Source of the DNA: CAYQQJ01 sp964515945
Lineage (GTDB): Bacteria; Pseudomonadota; Gammaproteobacteria; Pseudomonadales; Cellvibrionaceae
Assembly: GCA_964515945.1 (NCBI GenBank)
Contig: CAZEWY010000046.1
Span: 1 to 19,247 of the forward strand
DNA length: 19,247 nt
Reading direction: 5' to 3'
Made by a program: the position numbers and the translations under genes. Positions within the stretch are counted from its first letter, which is position 1. Every line of letters starts with the position of its first letter. A model generated the notes under the pieces. It worked only from the letters and a program-made list of their open reading frames with translations. It was not told where the DNA came from and ran no database searches. Below are positions 7,676 through 15,208 of the stretch, piece after piece.

Positions 7676-8608
7676 CTATCGCGCGACCGGCTCCTGATGC
7701 AAAGGCAGTTTGAAGAGGCGGCGTTGCTCATTGGAGATTTCATCGAAACCCCGCTGAAAGCCCGGAATGCTGAAAAACAGTTTGTCGAAGCTGCCATCGG
7801 CCATGGCCATGCGCAGGCCGCGCTCAATGCGGTCGGCCAGGGCCTGGTCCTGGCGATTGACGAAAAAGAACATGGGGCCGTAGTAATAGAGCATCAGGGA
7901 TTTTTCGACCGCCAGACCTTGTTTCTCGTGGATTTCCTGTTCCTGCCAGACCTCGTAAAGCCCCCGCGGGAAGTAATCGATGCGGTTGGCTTCGAGCATG
8001 GTGAACAACAGCTCGTAATGAGCCGAAGTCACGACACGCAGTCCATTGGAGCGGAGAATCTCGGTGTCCGGCCAATGGGAAACCATACCGGCGCGAAAGC
8101 CCTTGAGGTCGTCGAGTGACTGCACGGCGGCAAATTTTTCCTGGTCCTCCTCCCGAATCAGAAACACCCGGTGACTGTTGAGTCCGCGCAACAGCGAAAC
8201 GGGGATCCGCAACAGCGTGCGCTCCAGTTCGGGGTTGGTCATGGTCCAGATAATGTCTATGCCTTCCCCGTTTGCCAGGTCTGCGAGAAAACGGGCACCG
8301 GTAAGAACGCGCGGATAGGGCTCGATGACAAAGGGGCCTTCGGTGGCTTCCGTCTTGGACAGTGCCAGTTTGAGCAATTCGGGGAAATAATACAGATGCT
8401 GGCGCGCGCTTTTTTCCAGCGGCACCGTAACAATCTTCAGAGGTTCTTTCTTTAAGGGTTCTGCCGCTATCTCGGCGGCCGGTGTATCCGCAACGGCACT
8501 GGTCACGGCAAATCCGATCCAGATTAACCATGCCCAAAAAAACCGGGCCATGACTACAAGAGCGCGACTCGGCTGAGTAGGGGACACTTGGCGAGACTTA
8601 GCGACCAT
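7676..8608 (-). CDS. Periplasmic solute-binding protein, family 3-like (transporter substrate-binding domain)
   Basis: The protein has up to 310 residues. A secretion signal is clear in MARFFWAWLIWIGFAVTSAV with probable cleavage after AVA before DTPAAE. The mature part has the two-lobed layout of SBP_bac_3 proteins, including LADLANGEGIDIIWTMTNPELER in lobe one and LDDLKGFRAGMVSHWPDTEIL in lobe two. It ends with LADRIERGLRMAMADGSFDKLFF, the usual closing helix. The start is ambiguous: ATG at 8608 gives a 20-residue leader before the hydrophobic core, whereas ATG at 8551 gives a textbook signal peptide. Neither has a clear Shine-Dalgarno sequence. No permease or ATPase of a matching importer lies beside it, so it may be an orphan sensor-type binding protein. 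The ligand is unknown. Confidence 0.78.
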   Translation of the reverse strand: MVAKSRQVSPTQPSRALVVMARFFWAWLIWIGFAVTSAVADTPAAEIAAEPLKKEPLKIVTVPLEKSARQHLYYFPELLKLALSKTEATEGPFVIEPYPRVLTGARFLADLANGEGIDIIWTMTNPELERTLLRIPVSLLRGLNSHRVFLIREEDQEKFAAVQSLDDLKGFRAGMVSHWPDTEILRSNGLRVVTSAHYELLFTMLEANRIDYFPRGLYEVWQEQEIHEKQGLAVEKSLMLYYYGPMFFFVNRQDQALADRIERGLRMAMADGSFDKLFFSIPGFQRGFDEISNEQRRLFKLPLHQEPVAR

Positions 8609-8647
8609 ATAAAGTGCCGTGAATTTGATAGGGATATTGTTATATAT

Positions 8648-8676
8648 CTTATAGATTAGGGAGTCACGGCGATCAG
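8648..8676 (-). promoter_or_regulatory. Possible promoter of the solute-binding protein gene
   Basis: On the minus strand, CTGATC (8676-8671) and TATAAG (8653-8648) are separated by 17 bp. The -10 is good and the -35 is weak (3 of 6). Transcription would start near 8641, about 30 nt before the upstream start candidate. Confidence 0.3.
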
Positions 8677-8800
8677 TGCAAATATTACTGCGACGGATTC
8701 GCTATTAAACTATTAGCGCCTTAATTCTTTGAGGCCTTTAGCCTTTCTCCCGTCCATCCCGGCGCTGTTTAGCAAGGATTTTCTGTATTGCAACGCAACC

Positions 8801-8806
8801 TATAAT
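8801..8806 (+). promoter_or_regulatory. Candidate -10 box for the Gld-type ABC operon
   Basis: A perfect TATAAT preceded by the dyad TTGC-AAC-GCAA at 8788-8798. The -35 position (about 8779-8784, TTTTCT) is poor, so activation by a regulator bound at the dyad is possible but unproven. It is the best candidate before the operon, which would then have a long leader. Confidence 0.35.
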
Positions 8807-9056
8807 AATTTTGAACTTTTTACAAAAACTTTCAACTAAAGGGGGCATCGCTGAGATTCAGCTACATATTCTCTACAGATGGAAATATAACCAATGTGCT
8901 GCCATAACAATAAGCTAGCGGCCGGTGCGCGGCCACCCCCAACGTCTGAACACGTCTCTGACATGGAGTCGCATCCGCGGCTCTGCTGACAAGCCCGTGT
9001 AACAACATCACCGGCCTCTTCGGCCACATTCAATCAATACCCCAACGGAGGAAACC

Positions 9057-10040
9057 ATGCTGGAGATTCACCAGTTAACCCGCCGTTACAACCAGTTTGT
9101 CGCTGTCGACAAAGTCAGCTTTGCCATAGGCAAGGGTGAGATTGTCGGGCTGCTGGGTCACAACGGCGCGGGTAAAACCACTATCATGAAAATGCTGAGC
9201 GGTTACCTGGAACCCGACAGTGGCAGTATCACTGTCGAGGGCATTGACCTGATGGACAATCCCAAATCGGTGCAGCAAATGCTCGGCTATCTGCCGGAAA
9301 GCCTGCCGGTTTACCCCGAAATGTCTGTCGCCGATTATCTGGATTATGCCGCCAGGCTCAAAGGTCTGGAGGATGAGCCGCAGCGCATGGCGGAAGTCAA
9401 ACGCGTGATTGCCGCCACCGATATCGGCGAAAAACTGCTGGCGCCCATCGCCACGCTATCCCGAGGCTTCAAGCAGCGGGTTGGCGTTGCCCAGGCATTG
9501 CTCGGGCACCCGCGCTTTCTGATTCTCGACGAGCCCACCAACGGCCTCGACCCCACCCAGACCGACCATATGCGACAGTTGATTCGCGATATTTCCAAAG
9601 AGGCCACGGTCATCCTCTCCACCCATATCATGCAGGAAGTGGCCGCGGTCTGTGACCGGGTGCTGATTCTGCGCGCCGGTCAATTGGTAGTGGATGCTCG
9701 CCTCGAAGACCTGCGCCACAGCCGCCACCTGCTTCTGGCTACTTCCATGGCGCCCCACCAGGCCCGCGAACAACTGGCGCGCCTCCCCGGCATTGCGTCT
9801 CTCGATGTCCTCGAGGCGGCCGAGGGGCATGAACAGGAACACCGCTACCGGCTGACCCTGGCCGACAAGCAGCAGGCAACAGACACCAGCGCACGTCTGG
9901 CCCAGGCGGTAATCCATGCCGGAGCAAAGCTCTATGCGTTGCAGCCCGAACAGCAGGATCTGGAATCCCTGTTCCGCGATGTCAGCCAGGCGCCAGCGAG
10001 CATCCTGGATGAAAAGGAGGACCTGACCAATGCCGCATAA
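9057..10040 (+). CDS. ABC transporter ATP-binding protein, GldA-like
   Basis: This is a 327-residue nucleotide-binding subunit. Walker A GHNGAGKTT is at residues 34-42, the Q-loop region GYLPESLPVYPEMSV at about 80-95, a signature LSRGFKQRV from residue 134 (R replacing the usual second G context), Walker B FLILDEP with Asp158/Glu159, and a switch His in LSTHIMQEV. The C-terminal 100 residues form the variable domain common to ABC-2 type exporters. It resembles the ATPases paired with GldF/GldG-type proteins, and the next two genes confirm that pairing. A GGAGG lies 6 bases before the ATG. Its last 11 bases overlap the permease gene, so translation is likely coupled. The transported substrate is unknown; in Flavobacterium GldA is tied to gliding, but that should not be carried over here. 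Confidence 0.93.
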   Translation: MLEIHQLTRRYNQFVAVDKVSFAIGKGEIVGLLGHNGAGKTTIMKMLSGYLEPDSGSITVEGIDLMDNPKSVQQMLGYLPESLPVYPEMSVADYLDYAARLKGLEDEPQRMAEVKRVIAATDIGEKLLAPIATLSRGFKQRVGVAQALLGHPRFLILDEPTNGLDPTQTDHMRQLIRDISKEATVILSTHIMQEVAAVCDRVLILRAGQLVVDARLEDLRHSRHLLLATSMAPHQAREQLARLPGIASLDVLEAAEGHEQEHRYRLTLADKQQATDTSARLAQAVIHAGAKLYALQPEQQDLESLFRDVSQAPASILDEKEDLTNAA

Positions 10041-12963
10041 GCACTCCAACCTGTCCGTGATCCGCCGCATTGCCGGGAAAGAGGTGAGCCTGTTCTTTGC
10101 CTCGCCCATTGCCTATCTGTTTCTGGCCACCTTTGCGGCAGTCACCCTCTTCGTTTTTTTCTGGGGCGAAGCCTTCTTTGCCCGCAACATCGCCGATGTG
10201 CGTCCGCTGTTCGAGTGGATGCCAGTCCTGCTGATCTTTCTGTGCAGCACCCTGACCATGCGCCTGTGGAGCGACGAGCGTCGCACGGGCACGCTTGAGC
10301 ACGTGCTCACCCAGCCGGTGCCGCTCTGGCATTTCGTGGCCGGCAAGTTCGTCGGTTGTCTGCTGCTTTTAGCCATCGCACTGGCGATTACCCTGCCCCT
10401 GCCCATCAGTGTTGCCATGATCGGCGACCTCGATTGGGGGCCGGTCTGGGCCGGCTATTTGGCCACTTTTATGCTCGGCGCGGCCTATCTGAGCATCGGT
10501 CTGTTTGTGTCCGCGCGCAGTGACAACCAGATCGTCAGCCTGATCAGCGCCACGGCTCTCTGCGGGGTGTTTTATCTGATCGGCACCAGCATCATCACCG
10601 ACCTGTTCGGCAACCGCCTGGGCGAATGGCTGCGTCTGCTGGGCACAGGCTCCCGCTTCGACGCCATTACGCGAGGTGTGGTGGACCTGCGCGACCTCTA
10701 CTATTACCTGAGTATCATCGCCGTCTTCCTCACCCTCAACACCTTCAGCCTGGAGCGGGAACGTTGGGCCGCCACCAGCCAACGCCCTCACCACGGCAGT
10801 TGGCGTGTGGTGACTGCCCTGCTGCTGGTCAACGCCATAGGCGCCAATTTCTGGCTGGGACAGGTCGACAGCCTGCGGGTGGACAGCACCGAGGGCAACC
10901 AGTACTCGATTTCCGATGCTACCCGTGGCTACCTCAATCACTTGCAGGAGCCCCTGCTGCTGCGCGGCTACTTCAGCTCCAAGACCCACCCGTTGCTGTC
11001 GCCGCTGGTTCCGCAACTGCGCGACCTGATGCGCGAATATGAGATCGCCGGCAACGGCCAGGTGCGGGTCGAAATCGTGGACCCGGTGACCCAGCCCGAG
11101 TTGGAGAAGGAAGCCAACCAGAAGTTCGGTATTCAGCCAGTGCCCTTTCAGGTGGCGGATCGCTATGAGTCCTCCATCGTCAGTTCCTACTTCAATGTGG
11201 TGGTGCAGTACGGTGACCAGCACCAGGTACTCGGCTTCCGCGACCTGATCGAGGTCAAGGCCGACCAGGGTGCCAACATCGAGGTGCGCCTGCGCAATCC
11301 GGAACACGACCTGACCCAGGCCATCAAGAAGGTGCTGCACACGTATCAGGCCGGCGGCAATCTGTTCGATACGGTCAAAGGTGAACTGGTCTTCAACGCC
11401 TATGTTTCCGACAATGACGCCTTGCCGGAGCCCCTGGCGAGTTTCCGCGGGGAGATGACGGCGGTGCTGGACGAATACCGGAAACAGGCCGATGGGCGTC
11501 TGCAAATCAAGTTTGCCAATCCGGACACCGATGGTGAGCTGGCGCAACAGATTGCCAGCGACTATGGCTTTCAGCCCATGGCGACCAACCTGTTCAGCGA
11601 CGATACCTTCTATTTCTACATGACCCTGTCCCAGGGCGATCAGGTGGTGCAGATTCCGCTCGCCGATATGACCGAGACCAGCTTTGAGCAGAATCTCGAA
11701 GCCGGCATCAAACGCTTTGCCAGCGGCTTTACCAAGACGGTGGCACTGGTGACGCCGCCGGAGAATCCCGGCTATGGCCGCTTTGGCGGTGGCGGTCCGC
11801 AGTTCAACCAGTTGCAAAGCTTCCTCGGCACCGAGCTCAATGTACAGTCCGAGGACCTGAGCGATGGCTCCGTGGCTGGCGACGCGGACATACTGCTGCT
11901 GGTATCGCCCGAAAATCTGGATGAAACCGCCGTCTTCGCGGTGGACCAGTTCCTGATGAAGGGGGGCACCGTCATAGCCGCCACTTCACCCTTCAGCGCC
12001 AGCTTCGGCCGCACGCTCGGCTTGCAGAAGCACAACAGCGGCCTCACCGACTGGTTGGCGCACCACGGTCTGAGCATCGGGGATTCACTGGTTCTGGATC
12101 CGCAGAATGCCGCCTTCCCGGTTCCGGTCACCCGGAATGTCGGCGGTTTTCAGCTGCGTGAAATCCGCATGCTCGACTATCCCTATTTCGCCGATCTGCG
12201 CGGTGATGGGCTCAATCAGGACAACATGATCACCGCCAATTTGCCGCAATTGACCATGGCCTGGGCCTCGCCCATCGAGGTCACCAGTACTCTTCAGGGC
12301 GAGCGGGAGGTTACTCCACTGCTGCGGAGTTCACCCCAGTCCTGGTTGTCGACCTCCACCCAGGTCACGCCGCAAATCGACGATAGTGGTGGCAGCAGCT
12401 TCATGCCTCAGGGCGAGCGGGATTCGCACCTGCTGGGCGTCATCAGCGAAGGTCGTTTCGAATCCTATTTCGCCGGCAAGGAGTCACCCCTGTTGAGCCA
12501 GGCGGCGGATGCCAGTGGCAATCAAACCGCTGACGAGAGCACGGCCAAGGCGGACTCTGATACAGAGACGCCGGTAATCAGCAGCGTCATCGAACACTCA
12601 CCGGAATCCAGCCGCATTATCCTGTTCAGCTCCAACGACTTCCTGAGTGATCGGGTGATACAGATGGCCGGCGCCGCCAGCCGCAGTCAGTATCTGGGCA
12701 GCTTGCAACTGGTGGCCAACACCGTGGACTGGGCGCTGGAAGACCGGGCTTTGCTGAGCCTGCGCGGCCAGGGCCATTTCAACCGCACCCTGCCGCCCAT
12801 GACCCACAGCAGCCAGTTGTTCTGGGAGTATCTGAACTACTTCCTGGCGGCGGCCGCGCTGGTTCTTATCGCCGCGATTCAGCGTCAGCGCAAGAAGTCC
12901 CGCGAGCGATACTATTTGAGCCAACTGAAGTTGACCCAACTGAATCCACAACAGGCACATTGA
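10030..12963 (+). CDS. Fused ABC-2 permease / GldG-type auxiliary protein (GldF-GldG fusion)
   Basis: This 977-residue inner-membrane protein joins two parts that are separate genes in gliding Bacteroidetes. Residues 1 to about 245 form a six-span ABC-2 permease that begins with IRRIAGKEVSLFFASPIAYL and contains SDERRTGTLEHVLTQPV, a signature of GldF-like permeases. A further span (about 257-276) leads into a large extracytoplasmic region (about 280-930) of the ABC_transp_aux/GldG type. This starts with SLRVDSTEGNQYSISDATRG and holds ILLLVSPENLDE and a GGTVIAATSPF strand. A low-complexity Ala/Asp/Thr linker occurs near residue 830, and a final span (about 937-950) is followed by a basic tail. 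AAGGAGG (10014-10020) lies 9 bases before the start. Together with its neighbours it likely forms an envelope exporter or remodelling complex; the substrate is unknown. Confidence 0.88.
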   Translation: MPHKHSNLSVIRRIAGKEVSLFFASPIAYLFLATFAAVTLFVFFWGEAFFARNIADVRPLFEWMPVLLIFLCSTLTMRLWSDERRTGTLEHVLTQPVPLWHFVAGKFVGCLLLLAIALAITLPLPISVAMIGDLDWGPVWAGYLATFMLGAAYLSIGLFVSARSDNQIVSLISATALCGVFYLIGTSIITDLFGNRLGEWLRLLGTGSRFDAITRGVVDLRDLYYYLSIIAVFLTLNTFSLERERWAATSQRPHHGSWRVVTALLLVNAIGANFWLGQVDSLRVDSTEGNQYSISDATRGYLNHLQEPLLLRGYFSSKTHPLLSPLVPQLRDLMREYEIAGNGQVRVEIVDPVTQPELEKEANQKFGIQPVPFQVADRYESSIVSSYFNVVVQYGDQHQVLGFRDLIEVKADQGANIEVRLRNPEHDLTQAIKKVLHTYQAGGNLFDTVKGELVFNAYVSDNDALPEPLASFRGEMTAVLDEYRKQADGRLQIKFANPDTDGELAQQIASDYGFQPMATNLFSDDTFYFYMTLSQGDQVVQIPLADMTETSFEQNLEAGIKRFASGFTKTVALVTPPENPGYGRFGGGGPQFNQLQSFLGTELNVQSEDLSDGSVAGDADILLLVSPENLDETAVFAVDQFLMKGGTVIAATSPFSASFGRTLGLQKHNSGLTDWLAHHGLSIGDSLVLDPQNAAFPVPVTRNVGGFQLREIRMLDYPYFADLRGDGLNQDNMITANLPQLTMAWASPIEVTSTLQGEREVTPLLRSSPQSWLSTSTQVTPQIDDSGGSSFMPQGERDSHLLGVISEGRFESYFAGKESPLLSQAADASGNQTADESTAKADSDTETPVISSVIEHSPESSRIILFSSNDFLSDRVIQMAGAASRSQYLGSLQLVANTVDWALEDRALLSLRGQGHFNRTLPPMTHSSQLFWEYLNYFLAAAALVLIAAIQRQRKKSRERYYLSQLKLTQLNPQQAH

Positions 12964-12974
12964 GGAGGTAAGCC

Positions 12975-13985
12975 ATGACACAATTCAAACACTGGCTGAC
13001 CGGCCTGCTGGCATTGCAACTGGTTCTGATCGCCACCCTGCTCTGGGCGGACCGGCCTGACAGCAGCGGTGAACATCAGCCCCTGCTGGATTTCACCGCC
13101 GCCAGCCTGGACCGGGTGGTCATAGACGACGGTGATCAGAGCGTCACCCTTGCCCGAACCGCGAATGGCTGGCAGTTGCCGGATTTGCACAAGCTACCGG
13201 CCGACAGCGCCAAGGTCGAGCGGCTTCTGGACAAGCTCGAGAAACTGCCCACAGGTTGGCCGGTGGCCACCACGGACAGCAGCCACACGCGCTTCAAGGT
13301 CGCCGAGGATAATTACGTCCGGCGGGTCCAGCTCTATCGTGGCGACTCGGTCGAGGCCGAGTTGCTGGTCGGCACCTCCCCGGGCTACCGCAAGATCCAC
13401 CTGCGCCTCCCCGACGATGACGCTGTCTATGCGCTGGAACTCGCTGCCCATGAAATGCCGGCCGAAGCGACCGACTGGCTGGACAAGAGCCTGCTGGCGA
13501 TTGACAGCGTCACCGGCGTTCAGGGTAGTGATTATTACCTGAAGAAAAAGAGCCACCTAAAGAAAAGCAGCCAGCCTGAAGACGGCGACCAATGGATATT
13601 CGCGGAAGCCAGCGACATCAAGGTCGCCAGGGAAAAAGCGGACAAACTGGTTTCTTCCCTCGACAATCTGCGCGTGACCGGAGTCGCCGACGCGGAACCG
13701 GAAGAGGATTCAGTCACTGAAAGCTTCAAACTGAAAGTGGAAACCGGTGAAGGTGCGACCAGCTACACATTCCTGAAAACCGAGGACGAGCACTACGTCA
13801 GTCGCGATGACCGGGATCTGCTGTTCACCATCAGCCAGTATCACTACGACAATATCGCCGATATGGATCTGGCGGCACTGACCCAGGCCACGCCCGAGGT
13901 CATTGCCGAAGAGCCTGCTGAAGGCACATCCAAAGAGGAAACCTCGAAAACGGCCGCCAAAAGCTCGGCCAATAAAGCAGGCTGA
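12975..13985 (+). CDS. DUF4340 domain-containing protein
   Basis: This is a 336-residue protein anchored by one N-terminal hydrophobic segment (about residues 8-25), with the rest probably in the periplasm. The body shows the repetitive beta-rich pattern of DUF4340: LDRVVIDDGDQSVTLARTANGWQLP, then KVERLLDKLEKLPTGWPVA and YRKIHLRLPDDDAVYALEL. A second half-repeat around FAEASDIKVAREKADKLVSSLDNLR follows. The C-terminus is a Glu/Lys/Ala-rich, probably disordered tail. GGAGG lies 6 bases before the ATG and 11 bp separate it from the permease gene, so it is the third gene of the operon. DUF4340 proteins regularly accompany GldG-type fusions outside Bacteroidetes and probably act as the accessory subunit; no catalytic motif is visible. 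Confidence 0.87.
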   Translation: MTQFKHWLTGLLALQLVLIATLLWADRPDSSGEHQPLLDFTAASLDRVVIDDGDQSVTLARTANGWQLPDLHKLPADSAKVERLLDKLEKLPTGWPVATTDSSHTRFKVAEDNYVRRVQLYRGDSVEAELLVGTSPGYRKIHLRLPDDDAVYALELAAHEMPAEATDWLDKSLLAIDSVTGVQGSDYYLKKKSHLKKSSQPEDGDQWIFAEASDIKVAREKADKLVSSLDNLRVTGVADAEPEEDSVTESFKLKVETGEGATSYTFLKTEDEHYVSRDDRDLLFTISQYHYDNIADMDLAALTQATPEVIAEEPAEGTSKEETSKTAAKSSANKAG

Positions 13986-14014
13986 TAGCCAATCCCATCG
14001 GTTAATGACCGCAG

Positions 14015-14042
14015 AAGAGGGCGCCGAACGGCGCCCTCTTTT
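14015..14042 (+). terminator. Rho-independent terminator of the Gld-type ABC operon
   Basis: A perfect 11-bp stem, AAGAGGGCGCC (14015-14025) and GGCGCCCTCTT (14030-14040), closes on a GAAC tetraloop and runs into TTTT. It lies 30 bp after the DUF4340 stop codon. Confidence 0.9.
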
Positions 14043-14153
14043 CATTGGGCACATCCGTGTGCCTCACCCTTCGAGGCGCGCAGGATGCGCTAGTGTCAGG
14101 GATGCCTGCCGTTTTCCTCCCATCGCTCATCACCGATTACCCATCACCATCCC

Positions 14154-15164
14154 TCAAAGCCACTGCTTCCGCTCCAGATTCGGGTCATCCAAAAGCTCGG
14201 TCGCCACTTGACGCCCGAGAGCAATGATCTCCTCGGCCCGATGGAATTCATGCATCATGCACAGGTTGCGCGGAACACGGATAAGCAGGTCCGGGTGAAA
14301 GACCGCCAGTTGCTGCCGCGTCATGGCCGCCTGCACCGTGTCCACCGTGCGCATTAGCACCTCGGCAATATCCAGCGCGTCCCTGGCCGCCGATTTGTGT
14401 CCGGCACCCAATCCCAGTTGCTCCAGTCCCCTGGCAAGCAGACTCGGCTCATTATCCACTTCAACTTTATTCTGTTCCGGCGCCTCCTCTTCCGACTCCC
14501 CCTCTTCAGACACGGGAACAAGATTGGTGGGAGGGCCGTTGGCATCCACCACGATAGTCAGGTCGGTCAAGCTGTTGACCGTCGGCGCCACAGGCAACGG
14601 GTTGAGCACTCCGCCATCAACCAGAAGGCGATCGCGGTAATTGTGGGGCGTAAAGACCCCAGGGATGGCAATGGACGCGCGAATCGCATCGGAAAGGCTG
14701 CCTTCGCTCATCCAGACCTCCTTTTCCCGCTCGATATCCACGGCCACGGCGGTAAACCGGAGCGGCAGGTCCTCAATGGCCACGTCCCCGATCCACTCAT
14801 CCAGTTTGCGCATGATTTTCTTGCCCGCAATAAACCCGCCCCTGGCACCCGTCAGATCCAACAGGCCGATCACGCCGGAACGTTCCAGTTGCACCGCCCA
14901 CTCGGCATATTCCTTCAGTTTACCGGCGGCATAGATGCCGCCGACCAGAGCGCCTATGGAACAGCCGGCGATGGCTTCTATCACATAGCCCCGCGCTTCC
15001 AGCTCTTCAATCACACCGATATGGGCCAGTCCGCGAGCACCGCCGGAACCCAGAACCAAGGAAACTCTTTTACCCTTAGCGGTCTCTTTACCTTTACTGG
15101 GCTCGTCTTTACCCATGCTGGGCTCTCTACCCTTGGACCGGGCTTTATCCTGTGTCTTTGCCAA
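14154..15164 (-). CDS. Patatin-like phospholipase family protein (RssA-like)
   Basis: This is a predicted serine lipase or acyl hydrolase of 336 residues. The oxyanion loop GSGGARG is at residues 39-45, the nucleophile elbow GCSIG has Ser69, and the Ser-Asp dyad is completed by Asp183 in VDGG. SIAIPGVFTPHNYRDRLLVD is typical of bacterial patatins of the RssA/YlbK type. No signal peptide is seen, so it is probably cytoplasmic or peripheral. Two oddities stand out: a Lys/Gly/Glu-rich N-terminal tail of short repeats (SKGRE, SMGKDEP, SKGKET, AKGKR), and an acidic insert (SEEGESEEEAPEQ) about 40 residues beyond the dyad Asp. The TTG start at 15164 has GGGAG 8 bases upstream. ATG at 15116 would give 320 residues without most of the tail but has a poorer site. 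It follows the membrane protein gene by 32 bp and is probably in one operon with it. Confidence 0.88.
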   Translation of the reverse strand: MAKTQDKARSKGREPSMGKDEPSKGKETAKGKRVSLVLGSGGARGLAHIGVIEELEARGYVIEAIAGCSIGALVGGIYAAGKLKEYAEWAVQLERSGVIGLLDLTGARGGFIAGKKIMRKLDEWIGDVAIEDLPLRFTAVAVDIEREKEVWMSEGSLSDAIRASIAIPGVFTPHNYRDRLLVDGGVLNPLPVAPTVNSLTDLTIVVDANGPPTNLVPVSEEGESEEEAPEQNKVEVDNEPSLLARGLEQLGLGAGHKSAARDALDIAEVLMRTVDTVQAAMTRQQLAVFHPDLLIRVPRNLCMMHEFHRAEEIIALGRQVATELLDDPNLERKQWL

Positions 15165-15171
15165 AATTTCT

Positions 15172-15208
15172 ACTCCCGCAATCCTATTCCCGCAACTTAC
15201 TCCCGCAA
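15172..15208 (-). repeat. Triplicated TTGCGGGA unit containing a Shine-Dalgarno
   Basis: Read on the minus strand, TTGCGGGAGT (15208-15199), TTGCGGGAAT (15195-15186) and TTGCGGGAGT (15181-15172) repeat every 13-14 bp. The first overlaps the stop codon of the upstream gene and the last supplies the GGGAG site for the patatin TTG start. It looks like a small tandem duplication. Confidence 0.65.

Larger units (their letters stand above)
8609..9056. other. Divergent intergenic region, 448 bp
   Basis: This stretch is AT-richer than its surroundings and carries promoters for both flanking operons. No small gene is convincing. It contains TTGCAACGCAA (8788-8798), a short dyad just ahead of a perfect TATAAT at 8801-8806. 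It also contains GC hairpins GGCCG-gtgcg-CGGCC (8920-8934) and GGCC-tcttc-GGCC (9013-9025) in what would be a leader of roughly 240 nt to the ABC operon. Confidence 0.5.

Noticed and set aside
7660..7689. Bidirectional terminator between the MATE and solute-binding genes
   Set aside because: The CGGTCG/CGACCG stem is only 6 bp around an 18-base loop and has no T tract on either strand.
10369..11817. Minus-strand open frame of 482 codons inside the Gld-type permease gene
   Set aside because: Antisense shadow of the fusion gene, which has clear domains and operon context; the translation has no recognisable domain.
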